Shown: piece by piece, positions 13,001-21,189 of the stretch
Position numbering within the stretch: the first letter of the stretch is position 1
Layout of the letters: each line of letters starts with the position of its first letter
NCBI GenBank assembly: GCA_004794785.1
Contig: SJOL01000803.1
Span: forward strand, 2,551 to 66,550
DNA from: Opisthorchis felineus
Lineage: Eukaryota; Platyhelminthes; Trematoda; Opisthorchiida; Opisthorchiidae
Direction of reading: 5' to 3'
Length of the DNA stretch: 64,000 bases
Position numbers and translations under genes: made by a program
Notes under the pieces: model-generated
What the model saw: only the letters and a program-made list of their open reading frames with translations
Database searches by the model: none
Told to the model about the DNA's origin: nothing

Positions 13001-13163
13001 CCACATATACAACTGTAAAGGTGGGTTTCAATCGTGTTTTTTTACGTTTCCGCCTAAGGATACTATCAACGACCAGTGCTTTCTTGTGACAGTTAGTGAG
13101 TACGCACACAAAAACCCTGTACTCAGGTGCAAAATCAGCCATCCGATGAGTTCACTTAACTAG
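895..13163 (+). CDS. TPD52: Tumour protein D52 (TPD52) family gene, partial (exons listed separately)
   Basis: Span of a multi-exon gene whose joined exons (895-1043, 12814-12915, 12960-13020) give 104 codons matching the core of the TPD52/D53/D54 family. An N-terminal coiled coil begins [15 protein letters not shown] and ends ELKKRLG. The conserved [18 protein letters not shown] segment is formed exactly across the first splice, and [20 protein letters not shown] across the second. TPD52 proteins are small cytoplasmic coiled-coil proteins that form homo- and heteromers and act in vesicle trafficking and exocytosis; this is family knowledge. Phases are 2 then 2, with GT-AG at both introns. 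The first intron (11,770 bp) holds a gypsy element, LINEs and SINEs; the second is 44 bp. The N-terminal exon is missing, and the C-terminus is uncertain: an in-frame continuation at 13059-13163 is only a candidate. Confidence 0.85.
1044..1639. other. Start of the 11.8-kb TPD52 intron, no feature recognised
   Basis: The intron opens with GTAAGTC. Both strands were read and hold only short frames with no recognisable protein similarity and no repeat shared with the rest of the window. Confidence 0.4.
1640..2640 (+). mobile_element. LINE-B reverse transcriptase C-terminal fragment
   Basis: The segment carries the [11 protein letters not shown] block near 1745-1785 and then, from about 2028, the C-terminal half of an RTE-like polyprotein: [14 protein letters not shown], the thumb region with [17 protein letters not shown] and [11 protein letters not shown], then [18 protein letters not shown]. 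The order matches copies on the - strand at 18.7-20.9 kb and 21.2-24.1 kb. Frames shift several times, and the YxDD region near 1890-1900 reads YADDPS before the frame breaks. The copy is non-functional and 5'-truncated; both edges are approximate. Confidence 0.8.
2760..3208 (-). repeat. Putative 3' LTR of the gypsy element
   Basis: On the - strand the LTR would start at 3208 with TGTTAGGCGG, immediately after the polypurine tract, and run towards lower coordinates. A TATA-like TATATATA at 2959-2952 lies in the position expected for U3. No second copy exists in the window, so the length and the terminal CA cannot be fixed. The pol reading frame runs through the tract and about 160 bases into this LTR before its stop. 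Confidence 0.5.
2900..7112 (-). mobile_element. Ty3/gypsy retrotransposon, 5'-truncated, antisense in TPD52 intron
   Basis: The element contains gag (central part), protease, reverse transcriptase, RNase H and integrase in the Ty3/gypsy order. At its 3' side, on the - strand, a polypurine tract AAGGGGGAGGTG (about 3219-3208) is followed by a plausible LTR start TGTTAGGCGG. A TATATATA box at 2959-2952 fits an LTR promoter. The matching LTR was sought upstream of 7104 and not seen, and gag homology begins abruptly just after an in-frame TGA near 7115, so the 5' LTR and gag start are missing. The 3' LTR's far edge is unresolved (somewhere around 2750-2900). Confidence 0.8.
3043..7104 (-). CDS. 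Gypsy gag-pol polyprotein, long intact frame (about 1353 codons)
   Basis: One uninterrupted frame carries the domains in order. Residues 1-140 are gag-like. Two zinc knuckles follow at about 176-210 ([27 protein letters not shown]). The aspartic protease shows [12 protein letters not shown] (about 255). The reverse transcriptase has [15 protein letters not shown] and [10 protein letters not shown] (catalytic YLDD). RNase H shows [13 protein letters not shown] and TDHKPLL. The integrase has the H-H-C-C finger ([20 protein letters not shown]), a DNGSQFTS block and [11 protein letters not shown]. The order places it in Ty3/gypsy, resembling the K02A2.6-like (Mag-type) group. The first codon is TTG, not a true start: a TGA lies four codons upstream and gag is truncated. 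The tail after [12 protein letters not shown] is LTR sequence read as protein. All catalytic motifs look intact, so this is a recent insertion. It encodes element proteins, not a host function. Confidence 0.92.
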   Translation of the reverse strand: MLRKLGTSEHERYTNFILPKLPRDLSFDETVRTLSQIFGDQTSLFNIRYQCLKLVKKKDDDFITFAGVVNRECERFKLSSMTENQFKCLIFVSGLQSSQDADIRTRLLNRIEQDSEMTLQSLTTECQRLINLKHDTAMIGQSPVTSSSCVHAINSSAPKKSDNKPDRKQSKPPTSCWHCGEWHFARYCRFRRHKCARCHRRGHKEDLCRSQRSQPPAHHRAAHKSRSNSVTATFKVDFACRRKFVTVRINNIPVRLQLDTGSDITLLSERTWKRIGKPHVKPTEHWARNASGGKLKLTGEVDCSISFNGSTAQATCYLTSCPKLDLMGLDWIEKLNLLEKPINSICSLTHAATRGALKPTHVAKRSLEDLLQRYASIFADELGRCTKARARLCLLPNAKPVFRPKRPVPYAALPIVDQELDRLQKAGVLQPTNYSAWAAPIVLVKKANGTIRLCADFSTGLNAALDTHQYPLPLPDDLFAKLNGGKCFAKIDLADAYLQVEVEEESRELLTINTHRGLFQYTRLPFGVKTAPAIFQQIMDTMLKDAPGVAVYLDDLIVMGSSPHELWQRLDYVLGRIQEYGFRVRREKCNFFMQSIKYLGFIIDQHGRRPDPENIEAIKRMPAPTDVTSLRSFLGLVSHYSSFLPAMHRFRGPLNQLLTKDHKWTWSEECQRAFDSVKSMLSSDLLLTHYDPSLEIVVASDASNYGIGAVISHVFPDSSQKAIAHAARSLTSAERNYSQIEKEALAIVFAVKKFHKMLYGRQFTLLTDHKPLLAVFGSKKGIPAYTANRLQRWATLLLGYDFKLKYQSTTSLGQADALSRLIDSSRPEPEDTVVATIALEPEVNRVVSEAVSILPVTADMVRQATDQDPVLQQVIKYHRNQWPRTCPKDELRSYFNRRDALSLVDGCLLFSERVVIPKKLQPAVLNQFHKGHPGTNRMKALARSYVYWPLMDSQIEQVSKSCLRCAEASKSPVKTYLRSWPPPTEPWSRLHIDYAGPVGGQHFLVVVDAYSKWPEIFLVNSPTTATTVLELRRLFSRFGTPETIVSDNGSQFTSSAFANFCREYGITHVRSPPFHPQSNGQAERFVDTLKRALQKSRGEGPTEEILQRFLLAYRATPNPNSPGGLSPAEALLRRKVRTPHDTIRPQKRPASRRNTRMEEQFNRHHGATARSFSEGQRVLVRDYSGRHPTWIPGLILRRRGKVLYEIQVGPAKWIRHTNQIRPTEAQVPLTAQSELSLELLLDTFDLGTIPENPSAASSEAQPEHGLRPRRWTDRIRKPVRPLQVNPRLRSYVNKLQGGGVRRNSTRIPLYRSQSGAATAEKPTPRKIGQNFGTLATPASSRDVIGRRSGPNSQ
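7113..9527. other. TPD52 intron interior, mostly unrecognised; one R1 repeat
   Basis: Sequence upstream of the gypsy element. No 5' LTR copy is visible. Apart from the R1 repeat copy at about 8190-8300, nothing on either strand resembles a protein or RNA gene. Confidence 0.4.
8190..8300 (+). repeat. Interspersed repeat R1, copy 1
   Basis: The block with TTTGGTTTTGACGGGGGACT, CACCTGGAACCCAGCTGAAT and CTCTCGTTTATGATG recurs at about 16905-17000 (+) and, reversed, at 51715-51795; weaker copies lie at 47.4 and 47.7 kb. It has no coding capacity. The class is unknown. Confidence 0.65.
9528..9720 (+). mobile_element. tRNA-derived SINE, copy 1
   Basis: It begins GGGGCAAGATGGCTCAGTGG (A-box-like) and has a B box GGTTCGAACCC about 60 bases in, then the family body (CTTCCCCTGTCTAGGCTTGG, CCTGGCAGTATCTCAGCCC) and an AT-rich tail. 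Six other copies lie in the window. The head folds like a tRNA, but the element is far longer than a tRNA and repeats, so it is a SINE and not a tRNA gene. Confidence 0.85.
9721..10694. other. Intron interior between two SINEs, nothing recognised
   Basis: Both strands show only short frames without recognisable domains. No repeats shared with other parts of the window were noticed. Confidence 0.35.
10695..10883 (-). mobile_element. tRNA-derived SINE, copy 2
   Basis: The reverse complement starts near 10883 (ATGACCGAAGTGGTTAGAGC), has the B box GGTTCGAACCC, and ends in a T-rich tail at 10695. It is the inverted orientation of copy 1, about 1 kb away. Several B-box-region substitutions (CATGGTTCGAACC) mark it as older. 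No clear target duplication was found. Confidence 0.82.
11146..11878 (-). mobile_element. LINE-B fragment (linker between endonuclease and RT)
   Basis: The - strand reads, across two frames, a degraded [13 protein letters not shown] block and then [20 protein letters not shown] and [20 protein letters not shown]. This is the same linker seen in LINE-A as [19 protein letters not shown] (about 29160). No catalytic motif is present. It is a short relic in the TPD52 intron. Confidence 0.7.
11879..12497. other. Intron interior, nothing recognised
   Basis: No exon, repeat or RNA feature could be supported. Short frames on the - strand (12057-12387) have no recognisable domain. Confidence 0.35.
12509..12706 (+). 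mobile_element. tRNA-derived SINE, copy 3, with 11-bp target duplication
   Basis: It begins GTGGGGGCGAGATGGCTCAG and has the B box GGTTCGAACCC and the full family body. It is flanked by TACCGAGTCGT at 12498-12508 and 12707-12717, a target-site duplication that proves insertion by retroposition. It lies about 100 bp upstream of a TPD52 exon. Confidence 0.9.
12814..12915 (+). CDS. TPD52: TPD52 exon, post-coiled-coil segment
   Basis: The acceptor is TTGTTCTCAACAG|G; the first base completes the alanine codon begun at 1042-1043. It encodes [20 protein letters not shown] and then [13 protein letters not shown], and ends at ATCAA|GTAGGTTCG in phase 2. The AYK[KQ]T start is a TPD52 family hallmark and supports the splice to the exon 11.8 kb upstream. 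Confidence 0.88.
12960..13020 (+). CDS. TPD52: TPD52 exon, 61 nt
   Basis: It follows a 44-bp intron (12916-12959) ending in a strong polypyrimidine acceptor CTTTTTTGCAG. The first base completes a lysine codon; then come [20 protein letters not shown], matching the family's NSPTFKSFEER-type segment near the C-terminus. It ends at AAG|GTGGGTTTC, in phase 0. Confidence 0.85.
13059..13163 (+). CDS. Candidate terminal TPD52 exon (low confidence)
   Basis: A 38-bp GT...AG segment (13021-13058) with a T-rich tract separates exon 12960-13020 from an in-phase frame of 34 codons ending TAG at 13161-13163. The size and the tract fit the organism's small introns. The encoded tail, starting [10 protein letters not shown], does not resemble known TPD52 C-termini, so this may be a chance frame or an alternative 3' end. 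Confidence 0.3.
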   Translation, partial: DTINDQCFLVTVSEYAHKNPVLRCKISHPMSSLN

Positions 13164-16100
13164 GCAGGTGACTCAGGACATCAGTTTACATTTGAAACTC
13201 CTGGCTTGGGCACTTGGATATTCAGGCTGTTTTATAGCAGACTGCCAGATCTACAAGGACCGGCAGCTGTACAGCACCCCAAAGACATTGTCATCTAAAG
13301 AGTCTTGTTAAAATCAAATAAGTTTGCAAATGAGTGCGTTTCGCAGTATATATTAGTTCATAGATGGTTGTCGTTCGAAACTAAATGGTTTTAATAGAGA
13401 CACCCGAGAAATTGCATGTGGGTTTTGGAATCGATTGTTTGGAGAAGAATCTTGGCGAAGTGACTTTTCTATCGTCAACGGATTTTAATGACTAATTCGC
13501 TATAAGAAACCATAGTATTGGAATGCGATACCCTGGCCTTTTCCGGAGAGGTATGGACTCTCTTTGGAGATACCGCTTTCTAGATTGTCTAACGAAGGAA
13601 GCTGTTATGGAATCTCCGGAGTAGAATGGCCCGCTTTCGTTAGGATCCAATTTAGGAGGTGGTACAGTGGCCCGCCGTGCGGATCATTGGACCATGCGGG
13701 ATTTATTGGGCCAACGACCGTGCTATTGACCGAGCTGGGAAATCTTTTTTTCTTACTCTGCTGTTACTTTTTGGCAGTACATATATTTATACAACTACTT
13801 GGTTTCTAGACGAATCCCGTGAAATGAAGGGACACCTGAGATCCGTTTCACTTCAATTAGAATCATACCTTCATACTCACCATACTTTTAAGTCTGTTTA
13901 GACATCCTGACCGAGTCTTTCGAGGAGTGGTCGCGTGTCTGCTATCTATCAGTTTTGATTATTCATTTTTTACGCACACAACCATTGGCCCTCCCAAACT
14001 AACTTTTTTCTCCACGCCAAGCAGCTCCTTTGTTTGGACCAGTATTCACGAGTCCCGACTATCACCTGGCCTGATTCACGAGATCTTCGAGTTCGTTCCT
14101 CAGACTATTGTTTTTGTGCCTCGCACATTTTCGGTGTTGTCCGTACCCGTCAAAACGTCTATCGTACACTTTGTTTACTTCGGCCGGTGTTGTGTGTGTA
14201 AACTTGATCTCAATGGTCTTCACAATGTGGGCGGTTGCTTAGAGACTGCTTCAGTCTCCAGCCACAATTGGTTTTCTGTGATTGCCTCACATGTTCATAA
14301 CTAGCTTTGGGTTTGTTGGTGCTCGTCCTCACCCATTGTTTTGTTTCTGGTCCATCTGTGCCACTGCCATTGAGTTCCATTCCTGTGAGAGGGTAGACTT
14401 TTTACATAGTATATCTACCATAGGTGCAGACTGGGGGGTTTTCATGTGGAATTCCGTCCTGTTAGAGCATCCGATTTTGTAAACCCCCGCTTAATTGCCC
14501 TTCATATTCTTGTGTTGTAAGTCTGGAATATGTACTCCGCTGAAGTTTTATTCACGAATGGTGTGACACTGGTTAGCTCACGCACTTTGTACATCGGAGG
14601 ATCATCCGGCCCACATAGCCGTGTGTTACACAGTCTGGCCACAAGTTGCTTGTAAAGAACTTAGTCGGACTGGCATCCGTCATTTCCCAAACTTTCTTGA
14701 AAGCATTTTTACGTTCACTTCCTCAACGGTACTCCTACTTGAGATATGTTATCTACATATCTCAAATCCCATCCTAGAAAAATATAGTATTTCGTATCTT
14801 TAACCGAGATCTCTTTACCGCCTGTCATTGGTGAGCCAAACTGGCATTGCTGTATCTGCAGTTTAAGAAAACTGATTGTCCAAGATGTAACCAAAGCACA
14901 CACTTGCTTAGGAAAACTGCCGTTCTCATTAGTCTTTTGTAACGATAACTTTAAGCTGTGGGCCGAAATGTTTACCCCCGCTTCGAACCACTTAAGAAGA
15001 AGAATAAAAGGTTAGTTATCTCCATTGGAAATTCGAGCATAAGGTGGACGAATATTATCCGGATTTCGTTGGGATTGTACCGACCTTTTCATGGCACCCA
15101 TTATGCATGACCTGGTTGACTGTCGTTTTTAAGGGAGCCCACTTACATTCTTATAGTCGCCATCTAATCGTTGTGTTCAGTCAGTCCAATTTCTCATCAC
15201 TCTTGCTCATAATATTTCTTACCATCTTTCTTTTCTGTCTTTTAGGATGCGCTTATCCACTCAACTTACGGACATGCACCAGACGACTAACCATCCCTGT
15301 TACGTTAAAAGCATGTGCCTCTCCACCCCTTCCTCACATTTTTCGCTCTGAGATCAAAGGCTGCCAGGATGTGATCATCCGTTGGTCGAACATCCTGGTC
15401 GTTGTGATTTTTGCACTGTGACTTTCGCCCAATCTGCCCTGTGTTATACGCACTCTTTGTTAAGACAACTTAGTCGGGGGAGGCCGATTGTTTTGGCTTC
15501 TCTGATTTATACAGAACATGGTTTGGGCACGATAATGTCTTATGTTATGTACTACTGGTTTCCGTAAGTGTTCTATGCTACATAACATACTGCATGAGCG
15601 GCACGTCCAAATTAACGAGTCTACAGAGGGACGTTAACCAACTAAAAAGCCTGTCGAGACTAACGAATAGTCGGAACCGATCGGTGGAGGGATGTGGAAA
15701 CAAGTGTTCATACCAGGTGGCTGTAACCACGATATATCAACAAGTGAATTTTGTTTGTGCCGACGGACTTATTCTATTTGGCATTGCCAGTGTCTTTGTC
15801 AAAGACTTGCAGAATGAGAAACGATCGTGAATTTTGACGTGATAACCGGTCTACTAATGGTTGTGATATCTCGAGCTGTCATGTCAGCTACCGCTCCACT
15901 TGTAACAAGATGAACCCAGTACCCGACTAACCTGCTCAGCCAACCCACATTAGCCTCGGGTAAACTCGACAGCACTTTCTATGACTTCCCCTCGGAACCA
16001 CCGCCCCCAGACGAGATAAGTTAGGTTACCTAAGAAACGAGAAAGCTCCCGGAGGAAATGGTAGTTGGGTCCTTCAACGCGATGGATATAACTCACACAA

Positions 16101-18485
16101 GAGGTCGCCTGTTCAAGGCAGAGGATCCAAAGTAGCACTTGTGTTCTGTCTTCAGTCCAGTGATTCTACGTAATAGTCTCCCGAACACAATCATCACAGG
16201 ACCTAGGGTTTGGGCGTTCAAAGGGATAATAGACGAACACCTATCGAATATTCTGGTAACCTAGAAGTGATATCCAAAGCCAGGAGAGCCTTTCCGCAAG
16301 TCAGTGTCAATAATCCCCTCGGGCGGTAATTGCCGGAGAGGAGGGTAGGCATAGGTAGCTGTCTTCTAGTGCTATAAACCAACCTGAAACTGAGTCTTGT
16401 TTGCGTTGCACGTCCAAAACTGACTTAGTTGAGCCTGTACCCAAAAACGCTGAAGGTCGGTCAGCATTGTACCGAATTTCATCGTACTATGCACTAGGGA
16501 AACTCAAGAGAAACTCAAGAATAATGGTGTGGTTCAGATGGCATTTCGTACACAGTGGAGAGCATGTAACCATCTGGAACACGGCAGCACAGTTAAGACT
16601 ATTCTGCCACCCATGGACAGCTTTCCATAGATTCTAACTTGAGTTGGACGTGAAGCTGATAATGAATAAGCCTCAAGCTCAATGTTAGGATACCGTCAAC
16701 ATAACGTGATAGTGCCCTGTCACAATGGTGACCCAGTTGAAACTAGAGGAAGTTCATGATAACGGAAATTCACTTTGATCATCACTGCAACAGAAAATCT
16801 GTCATGGGAACACACGGAAAATCACCCTATTTTGTCTTCGTCACAGAAGAAGTTTTAAATAGCACGCCTCCCAGCCAGCGTTCATAGCGGTGAAAATAAA
16901 ACTGAATATTTGACTTATACACTCATCTGCATAGCAATTTAGTTTTGACGAGTGACTCACCTGGAAACCAGTTGAATCTCTCGTTTGTGATGTTCTTACT
17001 CAGCTGAATGTGCTGCACCAGGTCGCCTCATGTTTCAGTCGGTATGATATTCGAGATATCGCAATACATTGCACAGACGTAATGCGCTACTCGTAAGGTA
17101 GAACTGGATATGTACTACCATGTCGGGTATGTTGTATTTTATCGTCATCAACTGAGGATATCTATAGAAATCATGAGAAGAAAGTCCCCGTTGTTGAAAC
17201 GGTTTGGAATTCCTGGAGGAAGTGGTTAGAAACGTCCATTGTGGCACATTGCATTCCATAGAGTTCTGGAGTTGGGAAGCAAAGTTTAGATTTATTAGGA
17301 GAACCAGCTCCGAACGTAACTGGACTACACAATTGCCAATCGAATGACCGTTTTCGTTGAGACAGATTTAAATTGGTTGGCCCTTGGCAGATGAGTTCTA
17401 TTTTTAGTATCACTTTTTGGCCCGCCTAGAACTTTCCGCGTGAGCTTTATAAACAGCCCGTTTTCGGCTGCACATGACACGCTTGTACGCGTCAGTGATC
17501 AATAGATCAGCTGATTCACATGTTCATTGACTTTTCTGGCTTGGCGAAGCGCATCAGGCTATCAAGCGGCTATCCAGACTCGGGTTCACGGTATTAAGAA
17601 GGCATTAAGAAGACTGTGGTCCACAACAAGATTAGTGGGCAATATCACGTTGGTGAAACGGTCGAGTGAGAATGGATGTAGACGAATGATTATTCGTGGA
17701 GAACAAACGCACTTGCTTATTCTGGGTTTACACAGCCCCCATACAAGAGTGCTGTAGCAATGGTTTAAAAGTCTTCAGAGCTAGACCATAGGGTAATCCC
17801 ACAATAATGACTCAACAGGCTTACATTACCTTGTCGAGGTTTACGCCGAACCAGATCATCTGAGTAACACGTTAACCACAGCAACACAGACAAGTTCGCT
17901 CTGATTAGCCTCAGCTCGTCAATTTCAAAAGTAGATGTGCTGTTCGTTTATTAAGAATGCCAGTGCACAGACACATCACCGAGTTTTCTCGACTGTCCGG
18001 AGAGCGCAAATCTCATGCTGTCAGCGTTCAGAACATGAGAAGTTGCAATCTTGATATATGTATAGTAAATGCGCATTTTCGCCAAAAAGTGCTCGTTTGC
18101 CAATAGAGTGCACACGAAAGTGGTTTGCACGTTCAATCGGAATACGCTGTTGGTTATTTACATCGTCCCACGGAGGCTCAGCGGAGGCCTTTTCCGACCT
18201 GGTCGCAACAGACCGCTTGTCCTTTAAACTTACGGTCCTCGAAATACATCAGAATACGTCCACCATACTTCGATCAGTTGTCCCAACCCAAGCTACACTG
18301 AATCTCCTCGTTGTGCCGTCCAGCTGCATTTTCCAAGTTAAGGTTTTATCACATCATTATCACCTTCAAGACCACGTACTTGCCGTACAGTGGTCATAGC
18401 CCCACAGTTTCGTTCACCGATGATTTGGGGAGCTAGGGCAGATAGCTGCGCATTGAAGGCGGTAACTGATAACTCACGGGGGACC
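13164..18485. other. Long intergenic or intronic region without recognisable gene
   Basis: T-rich + strand sequence at 13.9-15.6 kb gives several frames, but none shows known domains, and there are no convincing paired splice sites. One R1 repeat lies at 16905-17110. A missing TPD52 C-terminal exon could be hidden here; none could be defended. Confidence 0.35.
16905..17110 (+). repeat. Interspersed repeat R1, copy 2
   Basis: Contains TTTAGTTTTGACGAGTGACT, CACCTGGAAACCAGTTGAAT and CTCTCGTTTGTGATG (compare 8220-8275), then about 90 bases on a CAGACGTAATGCGCTACTCG block that recurs at about 51675 in the same strand sense, while the first block is reversed there. Confidence 0.65.
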
Positions 18486-18497
18486 CAGGGATGACAG

Positions 18498-18657
18498 GGC
18501 GAGGTGACTCAGTGGTTAGAGCGCGGATTTACTGATCGGAAGATCTGTGGTTCGAACCCGACCTCTGCCTCTCGACTTCCTGACAGTATCCCAGCCCTCG
18601 TGCTTCCTTCTGGTGGCATGACACCGAAAGGGTTCTACAGCTAAATGATTTTTTCTT
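18498..18657 (+). mobile_element. tRNA-derived SINE, copy 4, with 12-bp target duplication
   Basis: A and B boxes are present (GTGACTCAGTGG, GGTTCGAACCC). The body lacks about 30 bases present in other copies, between CTCGACTTCC and TGACAGTATCCC. It is flanked by CAGGGATGACAG at 18486-18497 and 18658-18669, a perfect target-site duplication. It sits at the 3' edge of the LINE-B copy at 18660-20880. Confidence 0.9.
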
Positions 18658-18659
18658 CA

Positions 18660-20880
18660 GGGATGACAGTAAACCAATCTTTAGGGAGCGCGGAAGCTAT
18701 GCGTTGAATGAAACATCTTGGAGGCATGCGCACCACTGAGCTTGCCACTGGGCCGTCTGATAATGTCTCTAACAACTTCTGTGTCCCGTCTGGGGGTCCC
18801 CATCCAGATAGATGACAATGACCAACGCAGCTGAGTTTGCTGGTAGTGGCTTTCATACTTCGCTGCCAAGTCATTGTTTAACCTATCCTGCTCGTTTCCA
18901 CCCTTTACGTGGTTGTGCGCAAAGGGACGTTCGAGGAAGTCGGTCTACTGGCATACGCAACATGTGACCGAGCCAGCGCAAACTGTGGAGTGTGATCAGT
19001 CTGTCTATCGTGGCCGCGTTATTTCTTCCGGAAACCTTTCGACGTACTTAGGCGTTACTGATTCGGTTTTCCCACAAGCTTCGGACAATGCTCCGAAGAC
19101 ATCGATGGTAAAAAAACTGACAGTTTTTGATGTCCGTAGCGCCGAACGGCCAGGTTTCTGAACCGTAAAATAATATAGTGTACTGCAGCACTGTAAAGTC
19201 GATCCTCCACTGACACACTGATGTAACCCCTACGCCACAGGTGATGCAGGTTCACGGGACTGATACAATTGCCCAGGTATACAAGTTTGTGTACCACCTC
19301 AATCGGCTCATGTTCAAGCATGAGGTTAGGGTTCGAGCTCACCCAGTCTTGCAGCAGCACTTTACACTTCGCAGGCGTGTAGCACATGCCAAACCGTGAG
19401 GCCGAATTATCTAGAATATTTAATACTGTTTGCACTAGGACAGTGTCAGATGCAAGAAGAGCTATGCCGTCCGCGTACTCGGTATCTGTGGTCGAATGCC
19501 TTGGGAGCATTTCCGCACAGGCACCAAAGTCTGGGAATGAGTGTTTCATAATAGTACCAATGACGACGATGCATTCTCTTGCTGGACGGTACCCAGCTTG
19601 GTTTTCACGGATCCTCTCCTCCTCTCTGTGTTCAGTCAACCTTCGAGGATAAGACCAGGGAACCACGATACCTGGGCTACCAGGATAATGCCACGATGGT
19701 TTCCACTCAGTGTTCGCGTGCCCTTTCCGAAGATAACGATGACTGTCAATGTGCCCTATTCTACAAGCACTTTCTGCTCACTCCATATCGCACCAGTGAG
19801 CTTTGTTAGATGGGTCACCATGGATTCTCCGGTTTCTTTGAAAAGGGCTAGGTACTGACCATCCGGTCCTGGTGCCTTCTCACGTGTGAGCGTGGATATA
19901 TCTTCTACTGACAGGCGATTAAGGTTTACATCTTACTCCCCCGTATGCATCATCTCCGGAGGCTGCGGTTCAGAAGGCCAACTAAGCTGTTCTTCGAAGT
20001 GTTTGGTGCATCTTTTCAGTGAGCTTTTTTGCGAGTGAAATACTGTGCGGCCATTTTCGCTTTCGTTGCTTTCCTATGGCCAATCATCGTATCAGTTGGT
20101 ACAGGGCACGGCTGTTTCCGGCAGAAAAAGCCTTCTCCATCTCCTGGGCTTTCGATGTCCACCAAAGCTCTCGGTCTTTTCTTAGGCTCTTCACTATTTG
20201 GGTTTTAAGGGATTTGCGTGTCGTCGTACTCGTTGCCTGCTAGCATGAATTTCCTGGCATCAATCACAGCACAAACAGCACTGGACGCCGCTAGCATGGC
20301 ACCCTTCACACTTTGCCATGCTTCGTCCATGTGCTTGTTAACTGTACTGTCTTGGTTTACTGCAGGGAGTAGTTGAGCTAGCTCTGAGCGATACCGTTGA
20401 GCTGTGTTAGTTCTCCGAAGATTGAGGATTGACATGCTTCTTGCTGACTTGAGCGGGCCTGAAAGAAGGCGAGTCGTCATGCATGTTCGCAATACGGCGT
20501 GATCGGAGTCAAGTTGTGTGCCCCAGGTGGAACGGCAGTCTTGAATTGTGTCTCTCCTCCGGTGGCTGATGTCTACTTAATTCAAGTGGGTGCACAGTTG
20601 ATTTGCACTTGGCGGCCGCCAGGTTACGCGATCCGAACGTTTATGCTGAAGGTTCGTACTTGCCAGAAATAGTTGACGGTCAGCACACAGTTGGAGGAGT
20701 CGCCTCCGTTGTCTGTGCGACGAGCATGGACTCCGAATCGACCGCCCAGATGTGATTTCAATGAGCTCAGACAACCGACTCGGGCATTCATATCGCCACC
20801 AATGTCAGTGCTTCTTGCTTGACGAATGAGTCCGAATAACTTTCGGTAGAATGTATCCTTCTCAACATAAGAAGGGAAGT
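18660..20880 (-). mobile_element. LINE-B (RTE-like) degraded copy, - strand
   Basis: Read from high to low coordinates: a late endonuclease segment near 20.7 kb (RLLQLCADRQLFLASTN, then VTWRPPSANQLC), a linker near 20.3 kb, the RT entry EERIRENQAGYRPARECI, then EYADGIALLASDTVLVQT (the catalytic YADD is changed to YADG), [33 protein letters not shown], and the 3' MTWQRSMKATTSKLS region at 18.87 kb. Motif A has been lost by deletion. It is a pseudogene with approximate edges. Confidence 0.85.
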
Positions 20881-21189
20881 CCGTACTGCACTCTTTTCTT
20901 GGAGACTGTCCATGATCATACCATTAAAGTAAGGTCAGCACGAGTGCCTGTTATTACTGAAGTACACTATCACGAGAACAAAATGTGTCGAACGAGGAGG
21001 GCCTCTGCGTGGTCAAAGCATATTTTGCTCCAGAGGTGGAACAAGCGAACGAAGATTTCTGGAGTCGGCCAGTCGGTCAGTCAGGCCGAATTACATTTTA
21101 ACCCCTAATGCAGTTTGATATGCACATGCAATGGGATAAATAGTTTGGTGCAATAATAATAATGAATGAGGAGATGGCCTGTTCTTCTA

